A stretch of 64,000 nucleotides of DNA from Parvibaculum sedimenti. GTDB taxonomy: Bacteria; Pseudomonadota; Alphaproteobacteria; Parvibaculales; Parvibaculaceae. Positions 7,617 through 17,010 of the stretch are shown in pieces. Each line of letters starts with the position of its first letter. Position 1 is the stretch's first letter. The position numbers were made by a program, and so were the translations under genes. Where the stretch lies: contig NZ_WESC01000013.1 of the NCBI RefSeq assembly GCF_009184905.1, positions 1 to 64,000 on the forward strand, read 5' to 3'. The notes beneath the pieces are model-generated. The model was not told the DNA's origin and ran no database searches. It worked only from the letters and a program-made list of their open reading frames with translations.

Positions 7617-8879
7617 ATGACTGCATCAGCATTGAAACGCCAGGTCTGCGACGCTATCGACGCCATGGCGCCGACGCTCATCGAAGTGAGCCATGCGATC
7701 CATGCAAAGCCTGAGCTTGCCTTTCACGAGGTCGAGGCGGCCTCTCTGCTGGCGGGGCATCTGGAACGCGCCGGCCTGCCGGTCACGCGCAGCGCCTTTG
7801 GCCTGCCCACCGCCTATGCCGCAACCTTCGGCCCCAAGGGCACGCCGGAAGTGGCGATCCTGTCGGAATATGACGCGCTGCCCGGCATCGGCCATGCCTG
7901 CGGACACAACATCATCGCGACCACGGGCCTCGGTGCGACGCTCGCCTTGGCGCAGCTTGGCCATGGCCTGCCCGGCCAGATCCGCTATCTCGGCACACCT
8001 GCCGAGGAACGCGGTGGCGGCAAGGAACTGATGGCGCAGCAAGGTGCCTTCGATGGCGTCGATGCCGCCATGATGGTGCATCCGGCGGGCATCGACCTCA
8101 TCACCATGCCCTGCATCGCCATTTCCGAAGTCGCCGTCACCTATCGCGGCCTGGCTGCCCATGCTTCGGCCATGCCGCATGCGGGCCTCAATGCGCTCGA
8201 CGCGCTCATCACCGCTTACCAGTCAATCGCCCAGCTCCGTCAGCACATCAAGCACACCGAGCGCATTCACGGCATTATCACCAAGGGCGGCGTGGCGCCC
8301 AACATCGTGCCGGACGAGACGGAAGGTTTCTTCTATGTCCGCGCGGCCAATGCGGAGGAGCTGGCGCTGCTGAAAAAGCGCGTGCAGGTGTGCTTCGAGG
8401 CTGGCGCGCTCGCCACCGGCTGCACCGCCGAAATCAAATGGGCGCAGGCCGATTATCTCGACCTCAAGACCAACATGCCGCTCGCTCGCAGCTACGAGGG
8501 CAATATGCGCGCGCTCGGCCGCGACTTCTTTCCGATCGAGAAGCTGCCCTCGGGCACCGCCGGCAGCACGGACATGGGCAATGTCAGCCATCGCGTACCG
8601 TCGATCCATCCGATGATCTCCTGCGCGCCGCCCAATGTCGTGATTCACAATCCGGAATTCGCGCGTTGGGCCCGCTCCGATCTCGGCGACAAGGCCTGCA
8701 TTGATGGTGCGAAGGCGCTGGCCATGACGGCCATCGACTATCTGAGCGATGCGGACCTGCGCGCCAAGACTGCTGCCGACTTCGCGGCAACGGCGGAAGC
8801 CTCCGCCCGCTCCGTCGCCGCCGCTTATGATCCGCGTGGCACGGCCGAAATCGGCGGCTGCGGCTGCGGCGCCCATTAG
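7617..8879 (+). CDS. M20-family amidohydrolase
   Basis: A 420-residue peptidase M20 / amidohydrolase related to p-aminobenzoyl-glutamate hydrolase subunit B and hippurate hydrolases. Metal-site residues appear as CGHN (Cys95, His97), Glu130-Glu131 and His155. The dimerisation lid domain lies at about 175-290. The substrate is probably an N-acyl amino acid or amidated compound. The start has GGAGGA close upstream. The C-terminus ends in a small Cys/Gly-rich tail (GGCGCGAH), unusual and possibly metal binding. It is transcribed divergently from the alpha/beta hydrolase. Confidence 0.87.
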   Translation: MTASALKRQVCDAIDAMAPTLIEVSHAIHAKPELAFHEVEAASLLAGHLERAGLPVTRSAFGLPTAYAATFGPKGTPEVAILSEYDALPGIGHACGHNIIATTGLGATLALAQLGHGLPGQIRYLGTPAEERGGGKELMAQQGAFDGVDAAMMVHPAGIDLITMPCIAISEVAVTYRGLAAHASAMPHAGLNALDALITAYQSIAQLRQHIKHTERIHGIITKGGVAPNIVPDETEGFFYVRAANAEELALLKKRVQVCFEAGALATGCTAEIKWAQADYLDLKTNMPLARSYEGNMRALGRDFFPIEKLPSGTAGSTDMGNVSHRVPSIHPMISCAPPNVVIHNPEFARWARSDLGDKACIDGAKALAMTAIDYLSDADLRAKTAADFAATAEASARSVAAAYDPRGTAEIGGCGCGAH

Positions 8880-8897
8880 GGCGCCGCAGCCTCTCGC

Positions 8898-10259
8898 TCA
8901 ACGAACGATCGTCTCGATCGACTCGACTTCCTCGACGACACGCTCGTCGAGGATCTTGCGCAACTCCTGCTGCTCCTTCAGCCCGATGGGGAAGCCCCAC
9001 ATCATGTAGGCGACGAAGAGATTGCAGCAGAACGGCACCGCGACATAGAGCATGTTGAGGTGGGTCAGCACCTCCGGCGCGTTCTCGCCACCTGGCTGAA
9101 ACCCGATGAAGGACAACGCCCAATAGGTGACGCCGATCGACACGGCGCTCCCCACCTTCGCCGTCAGCGTCAGCAGAGCATAGAAAAGCCCCGTGCGGCG
9201 CTGGCCCGTATGCACTTCATCGTAATCGCCGACATCGGCCATGATCGAGCGATAGAGCACGTTCGGAATACCGACATTCATGCCGAGGAAAAGCAGCACG
9301 ATCGACGCGACGACGATGTTGCCCGGCGGAATGAGGAACAGCGTAGGCACGAAGAGAACGTTGAAGAGTGCCGCGCCGATCATGGTACGGTGCTTGCCCA
9401 GGCGATAGCTGATCTTCAGGACGAGCGGAATGAAGGCAACGCCCGCGAAGAAATAGAGCAGCAGCAGCAGGCTCGCATAGGTGCCAACCTGCCAGACGTA
9501 GCTCGATTCGTAGATGAACATGGCGCCGAGCGCCGAGCCCGAGAAGCCGCTGGCGAGGTCGGCGATGACAAGCGTCCTGAGCGCGCGATTGGTGGCGAGC
9601 ACCTTTACTGCTTCGCTGATTGGCAGATGCGCCTGCGGACGCTGCTTGCGCTCGCCCATGAAGCGGACTGCGAAGAAGACAGTAAGCGGCAGCGCGATAA
9701 TGACATACCAGCCCATGACGGCGACACGCGCCGTCTCGACATGCTCGCCGCCCACTTTCTCGATGATCGCGGGCAGCATCAGCACCAGCGGAACGCCAAG
9801 CACCGCAAGCCCCTCGCGCCAGCCCTGGATGCGGGACCGCTCGTGATAATCGTCATCGAGCTCCGCGCCCCACGACATATGCGCGAGCAGCATCATGGTG
9901 AAACCGAGATAGAGACCGAACAGGCCGGCGAGCAGATAGTTCGCAGAGACTGGCGCCGTGGGCACGAAAATGAACCAGCTCGACACCATCAGGAGCGGGA
10001 CGGCAATAACCAGCCAATGGCGCCGCCTGCCCCAGCGGCTGGGAAATCGGTCGGAGAGGTAACCGAGAACAGGATCGATCACGACGTCCCAGATGCGCGC
10101 CAGCATGAAGATCGTGCCGACGGTCGCAAGGCCGAGGCCCATAGGGCCCGCATAGAAAGGCGGCAGATAGACCGCCAGAGGCAGGCCCAGCGCGGCAATG
10201 GGAATCGAAGGGCCCGCGAAGGCGAGCAGGCGAAGGGCGGAATGTTTCGGTTCGGCCAT
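8898..10259 (-). CDS. GPH-type (MFS) sugar:cation symporter-like transporter
   Basis: About 453 residues with some twelve hydrophobic segments. The loop after helix 2 (DPVLGYLSDRFPSRWGRR) is the glycoside-pentoside-hexuronide family signature. It is an inner-membrane secondary transporter; cargo may be a sugar or another anion, since this family is diverse in alphaproteobacteria. I start at the ATG at 10259 with GAGGGAG upstream; the frame extends to 10346. It converges on the amidohydrolase gene, 18 bases apart. Confidence 0.82.
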   Translation of the reverse strand: MAEPKHSALRLLAFAGPSIPIAALGLPLAVYLPPFYAGPMGLGLATVGTIFMLARIWDVVIDPVLGYLSDRFPSRWGRRRHWLVIAVPLLMVSSWFIFVPTAPVSANYLLAGLFGLYLGFTMMLLAHMSWGAELDDDYHERSRIQGWREGLAVLGVPLVLMLPAIIEKVGGEHVETARVAVMGWYVIIALPLTVFFAVRFMGERKQRPQAHLPISEAVKVLATNRALRTLVIADLASGFSGSALGAMFIYESSYVWQVGTYASLLLLLYFFAGVAFIPLVLKISYRLGKHRTMIGAALFNVLFVPTLFLIPPGNIVVASIVLLFLGMNVGIPNVLYRSIMADVGDYDEVHTGQRRTGLFYALLTLTAKVGSAVSIGVTYWALSFIGFQPGGENAPEVLTHLNMLYVAVPFCCNLFVAYMMWGFPIGLKEQQELRKILDERVVEEVESIETIVR

Positions 10260-10578
10260 CGAAGGCAGGGCTCCCTCTCGTACGTAACTGTTTACTGGAA
10301 CGAGAAGAAACGCCCACCCAAGGCCGGAAACGCCTGCGCGCCCCATCGCCGGGTACTTGTCCTCCCCAAATCCTGCCTCCTGCGGGGTCTTCGTGCCCCG
10401 CTTTGGGCGGGAGGAGTATGCCGAACCGCACCGGCAGGGCCAAGCAATACTATCGACGTTGCGTCGTCCCCAAAAAAGTTGGGGAAAAGAGGCTAGGAAT
10501 CCGCGCCCGCCCGGACTAATTTAGCGCCCGCCGGGGAAGCCACCCGGCCGAGTTACCCGCGGCAGAAGGTCAGACGCA
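10260..10578. other. 319-base gene-free stretch
   Basis: Lies between the divergent transporter and zf-CHCC genes, so it should carry both promoters. It holds a 7-bp stem (TCCCCAA/TTGGGGA, 10467-10485) and a GCGGGG/CCCCGC stem near 10400, neither clearly a terminator. No coding potential was convincing. Confidence 0.5.
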
Positions 10579-10827
10579 ATGCACGGCGAAGGCACCCCGA
10601 AATTCACGAATGACGCAGGCGTGTCGGAAATCCGCATCGGCGTGCGTGAGTTTGAATGCGTCGGCGCAACCCCGCCCTACGACCACCCGCATGTCTATCT
10701 CGACATGGGCCGCGAGACGGAAATGATCTGCCCCTATTGCTCGACGCTCTACAAGTTCGATGCGTCACTGAAGGCGGATGAAGCCGTTCCGGCCAGCGCC
10801 GTCTACCACACCACGGCACACGCCTGA
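10579..10827 (+). CDS. zf-CHCC zinc-finger protein (NDUFS6-like)
   Basis: An 82-residue protein with the C-x(n)-H-x(n)-C-x2-C pattern: a Cys in FECVGA, HPHVYLDM and ICPYCSTLYKF. This is the zf-CHCC family whose mitochondrial relative is the complex I accessory subunit NDUFS6; alphaproteobacterial members are small zinc proteins linked to complex I. The usual Gly-Gly after the first Cys is Val-Gly here. No nuo genes are in the window. Confidence 0.85.
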   Translation: MHGEGTPKFTNDAGVSEIRIGVREFECVGATPPYDHPHVYLDMGRETEMICPYCSTLYKFDASLKADEAVPASAVYHTTAHA

Positions 10828-10864
10828 TCCTGTAACGCTGCCGCCCGCTCAGGCAGCCGGGCGC

Positions 10865-12151
10865 CTACAAGGTCACGATCAATCCGACCACCGTCGCCAG
10901 CATGACGAGGGTTGAGAGCCAGCCGAGCAGACGCAGGCCCTTCGGCAGCATCAACTCGCCCATGATTTCGGGCCGCTTGGTCATCAGCATCATCATCACC
11001 ATGACCGGCACGGCGACGAAGCCGTTGATGACGGCGCTCCAGAACAGCGCCTTGATCGGGTTGATTTCCAGAAAATTCATCGCCACGCCGATCAGCGTCG
11101 AGAAGGCGACGACACCGTAAAAGGCCTTCGCCTCGCCCGGCTTGCGCGCAAGCCCCGAGGGCCAACCCATCGCCTCGCCCACCGCATAGGCAGCAGAGCC
11201 CGCCAGCACGGGCACGGCCAGAAGCCCCGTGCCGATAATGCCCGCAGCGAAAAGAACGAAGGCAAAGGGACCCGCAATCGGACGCAAGGCTTCTGCCGCC
11301 TGGGCCGAGGTTTCGATGTCCGTGACGCCATGCACATGAAGCGTCGCCGCCGTGGTCATGAGGATGGCGAGCGCAACAACATTCGAGAAAACCATGCCCA
11401 CGACAGTATCGAGCCGAATGCGGGAGAATTCCCGGACCGCCCATTTCGGGTCGGTCGCTAGCGGCGGGCGGCGCGGATCGCCATCCGTAGACTCGACCTC
11501 CTCCTCAGCCTGCCAGAAGAAGAGATAGGGGCTGATGGTCGTGCCGAAGACGGCAACGATGCTGGTAAAATAGGCCGTATTATAGGAAATCGACGGTAGG
11601 AAGACATCGCCCGGGAGCTCGCTCCACGGCACGTCGACAGCGAAAAGCGTCGCCACATACGCGAAAAGCGTGAGCGTCAACCATTTGAGCGCAGGCTCGT
11701 AGCGCGCGTATTGGATGAAGACTTCCGCCAGCACACTGGCTGCGCCGAACAGCACGACATAGACCGGAGCCGGCCCGCCGATGAGTAGCTGCAATGCAGC
11801 ACCCATGGCGCCGAGGTCCGCGCCGATATTGATCGTGTTGGCAATACAGAGAAGGCCGACAATCGCGTAGAGCACAGGACGCGGGTAGTAGCGGGCGAGG
11901 TTCCCGGCAATGCCGTGCCCCGATACACGGCCGATGCGGGCACTGATCTCCTGGATCGCCGCCATCAACGGGAGACTCAGCACCAGTGTCCAGGCGAGCC
12001 CGTAGCCGAACTGCGCCCCTGCCTGCGAATAAGTGGCTATGCCGCTCGGATCGTCGTCCGAGGCGCCCGTCGTGAGGCCGGGGCCGAGGAGCGCAAAACG
12101 TGGCTGCGCGTCATCGTCGGGCGCGTTTGCGGCATCGTCCGGGTTTGTCAT
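10865..12151 (-). CDS. Nramp-family metal-ion transporter, atypical motifs
   Basis: About 428 residues with ten or more hydrophobic segments. The helix-1 signature is DDDPSGIATYSQ where Mn/Fe transporters have DPGN, and the helix-6 region reads TTISPYLFFWQ where MPH is expected. Inner-membrane location. These differences hint that the substrate is not Mn2+ or Fe2+, as in Nramp-related Mg or Al transporters. The ATG at 12151 is used; a TTG three codons earlier is possible. Confidence 0.83.
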   Translation of the reverse strand: MTNPDDAANAPDDDAQPRFALLGPGLTTGASDDDPSGIATYSQAGAQFGYGLAWTLVLSLPLMAAIQEISARIGRVSGHGIAGNLARYYPRPVLYAIVGLLCIANTINIGADLGAMGAALQLLIGGPAPVYVVLFGAASVLAEVFIQYARYEPALKWLTLTLFAYVATLFAVDVPWSELPGDVFLPSISYNTAYFTSIVAVFGTTISPYLFFWQAEEEVESTDGDPRRPPLATDPKWAVREFSRIRLDTVVGMVFSNVVALAILMTTAATLHVHGVTDIETSAQAAEALRPIAGPFAFVLFAAGIIGTGLLAVPVLAGSAAYAVGEAMGWPSGLARKPGEAKAFYGVVAFSTLIGVAMNFLEINPIKALFWSAVINGFVAVPVMVMMMLMTKRPEIMGELMLPKGLRLLGWLSTLVMLATVVGLIVTL

Positions 12152-12420
12152 GGAGACCAATGTTTGCGGTTTGGCGCTGGGGGCAGTCTATCTGCTTCGC
12201 TCCGGGCGAGGGAAGCTCCCCCTACCGAATGTTTCCGCGAAAGCCTTCCATGACTCCGGGATCTGGCGGTCGTTTCCCTTTTGGATACAAAGGCGGCCAC
12301 GAGGATTCCTCCTGTCTGGACGAGCAGGTCCAATGGGCACACTCTGCACGCCGCGATCTTCGATTCTCCCAAACACCCCAAGTCGTCCCGGCGAAATTAT
12401 TGAGGCAACCAGAGGCCAAA

Positions 12421-13419
12421 ATGCCCAACTACCCCTCCTCGCCGGCCAGGCGCCTCGCCTTTGCCGCCATCGACCGGGGGCTTCTCACATGGCGCTTCGC
12501 CAGGCTCGGGCGAAGGTTCATGCGCGTTCAGGGCCGCATGCCGAAACTCGCGCTGCCGGAGACCTATTACGACTGGATGCAATGGCGAAAGGTCTTCGAC
12601 CATAATCCGCTCTTCGTGACGCTGAGCGACAAGCTCGCGGCGAAGGAATTCATTACATCGCGTAATTCGGATCTGAAAGTGCCGCGCGTGTTGTGGGTGG
12701 GGAAAGGAACGGATGCCATTCCCAAAGAGGTTCTGCGCGGCAATGTCGTCGTGAAGCGCAATGACGGCTGCAATCGCAACTTCTTCATCCGCGCCGGGAA
12801 ATATGACCGCGACGAGCTGGCGCAAACAATCCGGTGTTGGCGCAGCGAACGCGCCTATGGCCGCAAGGATGCGGAATGGGCCTATGGGCAGATAGAGCGC
12901 CGCATATTCGTCGAGGAAATGCTGGGCAATGAAGACGAGCCGCCTGTCGAGATCAACATACGCGCGGGGGCCGGCAAGGTAAGCTATGTATCGCTGCTGC
13001 TTCACGCAAAGACCGATCGAGAATCGCTGATCTATTTCTCTCGCGATGGAAAGCGCCTTGGGGTGGAACCTGCGCCCGGCGTGACGGACGCCGAGCTCGA
13101 CGCCATTGCCCTGCCGGAGGGCTATCAATTGGCGGTGGCGCAGGCGGCGCGGCTCAGCCAGGAGATCGATTATGCGCGTTTCGATTTCTACTGGAGCAGC
13201 GGCGAACTCTTCGCAGGCGAAATCACCATCTATCCAGCTTCGGGCTACGGGATCATCCCGACGTTGAAGTTGAAAGAGGACCTCATAGAGAACATCATGC
13301 GTGTCTGGGATCCGCGCAATTCGTGGTTCCTGTCGACGCCGCAGCGGGGATGGCGCGGTGTCTACCGCCGCATACTTCTGGATGAACTCGACCGGCGCGG
13401 GTCCGCTGTTATCTCCTGA
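12421..13419 (+). CDS. TupA-like ATP-grasp protein (1)
   Basis: 332 residues. DKLAAKEF, VVVKRNDGCNRN and GEITIYPASG resemble the ATP-grasp fold of TupA-like ligases, encoded in capsule, teichuronopeptide and other glycan loci, where they form amide or peptide links using ATP. The start at 12421 has AGAGG upstream. Base composition is less GC-rich than the flanking genes. A relative follows after 17 bases, so they probably form a pair. Acceptor and donor are unknown. Confidence 0.72.
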   Translation: MPNYPSSPARRLAFAAIDRGLLTWRFARLGRRFMRVQGRMPKLALPETYYDWMQWRKVFDHNPLFVTLSDKLAAKEFITSRNSDLKVPRVLWVGKGTDAIPKEVLRGNVVVKRNDGCNRNFFIRAGKYDRDELAQTIRCWRSERAYGRKDAEWAYGQIERRIFVEEMLGNEDEPPVEINIRAGAGKVSYVSLLLHAKTDRESLIYFSRDGKRLGVEPAPGVTDAELDAIALPEGYQLAVAQAARLSQEIDYARFDFYWSSGELFAGEITIYPASGYGIIPTLKLKEDLIENIMRVWDPRNSWFLSTPQRGWRGVYRRILLDELDRRGSAVIS

Positions 13420-13436
13420 AGACAGACATTTGTGGT

Positions 13437-14489
13437 ATGTCACTGAAACAAATGCCGACAGGTAATCTCATAAAGACGGTCCGCTGCGTCGCGGCCTGGC
13501 GGAAAAGCCTGTCGCGACGGCGCCATAGCTATGCATTTCGGGCCGCCGCCGCCCGACAGATCGAGCAGATCAGAAAATCCGCAGACTCACCATTTCGTCG
13601 AAAGCCGCGCCCCGGCCACGCACGAGGCATTGATTTCTACGATGAGAATATGCTGATCCAAACCATGGCCTTCGCCATGTACAAATATCACCGCTTTCAC
13701 GGAACTTTGCCGGACTTCGTAAATCCGAGCGGATATAACGAGCATATTTTCAGGCGAAAATTTTTTGCCGAATTCAGTGTGCCCGAGAGCGGCAACAAAC
13801 TGCTGACATCCTCATTCATCCCGGCGCATCTGAAGGGCCTGATTCGCATCCCGGAGATCGTATGGCATTCCCCACATGCGGAATTGCCGACTAACAACGA
13901 AATCGCCCCGGGCTTCTATTATCTAAAAGCCAATCACGGCTCCAACATGTTTCAACGGATTGAATATCCGCTGAAGGAAGACGAGCGCCGACTTCTTGAG
14001 AGGAAATGCGCAGCCTGGCTCGCAAACGACTATGGCGTCCATGACGGCGAGTGGTGGTACAGCGCGTTCCCGAAGGAAATCCTCATCGAGAAGCAGGTCG
14101 GATCGAGCGCAGAGTCGATCGCCTGGAACGTATACATCTTCAAGGACCGGATCGGACTGATCTCAGCCTACAGAAAGACCTTGAGGAACGGAATCCTGGT
14201 CGAAGAGTCGACATGGTTCGACGAAGATTTTCAGGTGAGCCGGTTTCAGTCCTCCGAAAGACCCCGCCTTCAGGACTTTCATCTATCGGAAGACACTAAG
14301 GCGCGGCTGGTCAGCGCCGCGCTCGACATCGCCAAGCCGTTCGATTTCAACAGGGTCGACTTTCTCATCGATGAAATGGAGCGGATCTATCTGGGCGAGA
14401 TCACCTTCACACCGAGCAACGGGCTGAACGAACCAGCCGACGGATTGATCGCCCATTTCGACGCGCTGCTCGCCAGCACACTTCGCTAA
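13437..14489 (+). CDS. TupA-like ATP-grasp protein (2)
   Basis: 350 residues, more divergent than its upstream neighbour but sharing the layout: a lysine-bearing FYYLKANHGSN segment, an acidic EILIEKQVG segment and a C-terminal FNRVDFLID ... YLGEITFTPSNG that would bind Mg-ATP. An N-terminal Arg/Lys-rich extension of ~60 residues has no clear function. The gene is visibly AT-richer than neighbours, consistent with transfer as a surface-glycan module. A tRNA-Leu gene starts 14 bases beyond on the other strand. No glycosyltransferase gene is adjacent. Confidence 0.68.
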   Translation: MSLKQMPTGNLIKTVRCVAAWRKSLSRRRHSYAFRAAAARQIEQIRKSADSPFRRKPRPGHARGIDFYDENMLIQTMAFAMYKYHRFHGTLPDFVNPSGYNEHIFRRKFFAEFSVPESGNKLLTSSFIPAHLKGLIRIPEIVWHSPHAELPTNNEIAPGFYYLKANHGSNMFQRIEYPLKEDERRLLERKCAAWLANDYGVHDGEWWYSAFPKEILIEKQVGSSAESIAWNVYIFKDRIGLISAYRKTLRNGILVEESTWFDEDFQVSRFQSSERPRLQDFHLSEDTKARLVSAALDIAKPFDFNRVDFLIDEMERIYLGEITFTPSNGLNEPADGLIAHFDALLASTLR

Positions 14490-14503
14490 GGCGTCCGCCC
14501 GGC

Positions 14504-14590
14504 TGGTGGCCCCTGCGGGACTCGAACCCGCATTCCCTCACGAGAAGCAGATTTTAAGTCTGCTGCGTATACCAATTTCGCCAAGGGGCC
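14504..14590 (-). tRNA. tRNA-Leu (anticodon UAA)
   Basis: 87 bases including an encoded CCA. The acceptor stem GGCCCCT/AGGGGCC, an anticodon loop CTTAAAA, a long variable arm (class II) and the T-arm GGTTCGAGTCC are all present. It reads UUA codons. tRNA-Leu genes are common integration sites, and AT-richer glycan genes sit next to its 3' end. Confidence 0.95.
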
Positions 14591-14674
14591 CCGTTTAGCG
14601 GCGTCACAGATATGCCTGCTCGGGCGGCGTGGCGCAACGCGGGAGCGTTTATCCGCATCACCCACCCCAAATGA

Positions 14675-14702
14675 AAACGGCGGCCCCGAAGGACCGCCGT
14701 TT
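14675..14702 (-). terminator. Intrinsic terminator after the small secreted protein
   Basis: A stem of about 12 pairs with one mismatch and a CGAA-type loop lies 20 bases past the stop. On the minus strand it is followed by TTTTCATTT. Confidence 0.7.
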
Positions 14703-14722
14703 CAAATCCAGCCTGCCGAAGC

Positions 14723-14974
14723 TTAGCCGGCGAGGCCCTGCCAGACCGGCCAGCAGCTGTTGCCGGCGGAAGCAGCGAGCTTCGCCTGGGCTTCCTTGGC
14801 CGTCGCGCCATCGGCGGACTGCACACTGCTCTTGCCGCCGGTGCACCAGACATAGAACTGGTGCTTGCCCGACTTGGACATGGCATCGAAGCTGGAATCC
14901 AGCGCCATCGCCGTGCCCGAAACCATCATCGTCGCACCGGCAACCAGACCCACAATGCCGAAAATCTTCTTCAT
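14723..14974 (-). CDS. Small secreted protein of unknown function
   Basis: 83 residues. The first ~24 form a clear Sec signal peptide (MKKIFGIVGLVAG, then a cleavable AMA). The mature ~59 residues contain two cysteines (near 44 and 74) that could form a disulfide, and a KEAQAKLAA helix. An intrinsic terminator follows. GGAGGGAGAGA lies upstream of the ATG. I do not recognise the family. Confidence 0.72.
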   Translation of the reverse strand: MKKIFGIVGLVAGATMMVSGTAMALDSSFDAMSKSGKHQFYVWCTGGKSSVQSADGATAKEAQAKLAASAGNSCWPVWQGLAG

Positions 14975-15241
14975 AAGCGTCTCTCCCTCCGGGTATCGCT
15001 GACCCTTGAACTCGTTCCCAAGCCTTGTTTTTTTCAGGCTTTGCCGACGCTTCCCCCCAACCCAAGTGTTCCCTGCGGAGCGCGAGATTGGCGGCCGTCA
15101 AAACCCGTCAGCTTGGAACTTTAGCCGACTCTCATAATATTGTATCGGCTTGAGCCGGAGTGAAAGCTGAATCTTTGCAACAGATGGACCCGGCTGTTGC
15201 AATTTGGCGACATTTCCACCCCTGCCCGGCGTCTCCGGCTC

Positions 15242-16039
15242 TCAGCCTGGTTCCCCTTCGATGGGCTCCACACCAAAACCTTCCAAAAGCGCCCGAATCT
15301 CGCCCGCCGCCTCATCGAGTCGGACGGGATCGACACCGCGCATGACGAGGCTCGTCCCGAAGCTCTTGCCCCGATAATAGGGGTAGGAGCCGATAACGAC
15401 GTCCGGAAAGCGCTTCTGAAGCTCGCCAAGCTTCTCCGCGATGGTCCCCTCCCCGATCTGCCCGCTCACCGTGCGGCTGCACATGGTAGCGCCGCCTTCG
15501 AGTCGCGGGGTCAGGCTGTCGAGCATGACCTGCATGACCATGGGCACGCCCGCCATGACAAAGACATTGCCGATCTGGAAACCCGGCGCCTTGCTCAGCG
15601 GATTGGCGATGAGCGTCGCGCCTTCGGGAATGCGGGCCATGCGCTTGCGCGCCTCGGTGAATTCGCCGCCGGTTTCCTTGTAGTGGGCATCAAGGATCGC
15701 CATCGCCTCGGGATGGTGGTCGATGGGCACGCCGAAGGCCTTGGCAATCGAATCCGCCGTGATGTCGTCATGCGTCGGGCCGATGCCGCCCGTAGTAAAG
15801 ACATAATCATGCCTGGCGCGAACCTCGTTGATGACGGAGACGATAGTCTCCTCCACATCCGGAATCACGCGCGCCTCGCGCACCTGCACGCCGATCTGGT
15901 TCAGGTGCTGGGCGATATAGGAGAGGTTCGAATCCCGCGTCCTCCCGGAGAGGATTTCGTCGCCGATCAGCACCACGCAGGCTGTAACGAGGCGAGGCGC
16001 AGCGCTCTCGGCGCCCGGGCGGCCGGCGGCATCCGTCAT
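15242..16039 (-). CDS. Molybdopterin-binding (CinA N-terminal-like) protein
   Basis: 265 residues. The segment GDEILSGRTRDSN near the start and FTTGGIGPTHDDIT are the MoaB/MogA-like binding motifs of the COG1058 group, found in CinA. The C-terminal nicotinamide-nucleotide amidase half of full CinA is absent, as in many stand-alone alphaproteobacterial members. The role is probably nucleotide or cofactor repair rather than molybdopterin synthesis (inference). GAGGA precedes the ATG. Confidence 0.85.
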   Translation of the reverse strand: MTDAAGRPGAESAAPRLVTACVVLIGDEILSGRTRDSNLSYIAQHLNQIGVQVREARVIPDVEETIVSVINEVRARHDYVFTTGGIGPTHDDITADSIAKAFGVPIDHHPEAMAILDAHYKETGGEFTEARKRMARIPEGATLIANPLSKAPGFQIGNVFVMAGVPMVMQVMLDSLTPRLEGGATMCSRTVSGQIGEGTIAEKLGELQKRFPDVVIGSYPYYRGKSFGTSLVMRGVDPVRLDEAAGEIRALLEGFGVEPIEGEPG

Positions 16040-16152
16040 CTTTCAGTCCTCGCGGGAGTTCATATACGGATGAAGATAGCGCCCTCGCCACGTCATAGAC
16101 AATGAGCGGCTTCAGCCCGGCGTTGGGCTGGCCCTCGGCCCTTTGAAGGATT

Positions 16153-17010
16153 ATGTTGCCCGAAAGCAGCCTTCACCCGGACCTTCCCATGAATTACATC
16201 GATGCCTTCGACGCGCCTACGCGCAATACCGGTCAGATCAAGCTCTACGGGGCCGACGCATTCGAAGGCATGCGGGTCGTGGGCAAGATCGCCGGCGGGG
16301 CGCTCGACATGCTGGCGGGGCTCATCAAACCGGGCGTGACCACGGCGGAGATCGACCAGGCGGCCTATCAATACGGGATCGACTGCGACGCCCTGCCCGC
16401 CACGCTCGGCTATCGCGGCTATCGCTACTCCTGCTGCACCTCGATCAACCATGTCGTCTGCCACGGCATGCCGAGCGACCGTGTGCTGCGCGAGGGCGAC
16501 ATCGTCAATGTCGACGTCACCTATATCAAGGACGGCTGGCACGGCGACAGCAACCGCATGTATTACGTGGGCGAAGTGCCCCGCAAGGCCGCGCGCCTTT
16601 GCGAAGTCACCTATGAGGCGATGATGCGCGGCATCGCCGCCGTCAAGCCCGGTGCGACCCTCGGCGACATTGGCGCCGCGATCCAGGAATATGCGGAAGG
16701 CGAGCGCTGCTCGGTCGTGCGCGAGTTCTGCGGCCATGGCGTCGGCCGCGTGTTCCACGACATGCCGAACATTCTGCATTACGGCCGCCGCGGCGAAGGC
16801 GCGCGGCTCAAGGCGGGCATGTTCTTCACCATCGAGCCGATGATCAATCTCGGCAAGCCGGGCGTGAAGATCCTCGCCGACGGCTGGACTGCCGTCACGC
16901 GCGACCGCTCGCTCTCGGCCCAGTTCGAGCATTCGGTCGGCGTCACGGAAGATGGCGTCGAGATTTTTACCAAATCCCCCGCAGGTCTCGACTTCCCGCC
17001 CTATGCCTGA
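16153..17010 (+). CDS. map: Methionine aminopeptidase, type I
   Basis: 285 residues; removes the initiator Met from nascent proteins. Metal ligands are recognisable: the Asp pair in [15 protein letters not shown], His in GHGVGRVFH, Glu in FFTIEPM and Glu in QFEHS. An upstream His lies in HVVCHGMP. The start is uncertain: ATG 16153 has GAAGGA only two bases upstream, while ATG 16189 gives a more usual N-terminus. Its end overlaps the radC start by eight bases, so the two are likely co-transcribed. Confidence 0.93.
   Translation: MLPESSLHPDLPMNYIDAFDAPTRNTGQIKLYGADAFEGMRVVGKIAGGALDMLAGLIKPGVTTAEIDQAAYQYGIDCDALPATLGYRGYRYSCCTSINHVVCHGMPSDRVLREGDIVNVDVTYIKDGWHGDSNRMYYVGEVPRKAARLCEVTYEAMMRGIAAVKPGATLGDIGAAIQEYAEGERCSVVREFCGHGVGRVFHDMPNILHYGRRGEGARLKAGMFFTIEPMINLGKPGVKILADGWTAVTRDRSLSAQFEHSVGVTEDGVEIFTKSPAGLDFPPYA

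Noticed and set aside
10467-10485. Seven-base stem as a terminator
   Set aside because: Short stem, A-rich loop, no T-run on either side; listed only within the gene-free stretch.
9060-10496. Plus-strand frame of 478 codons, rich in Asp/Glu/His/Arg
   Set aside because: Antisense to the GPH transporter; composition is that of a shadow frame.
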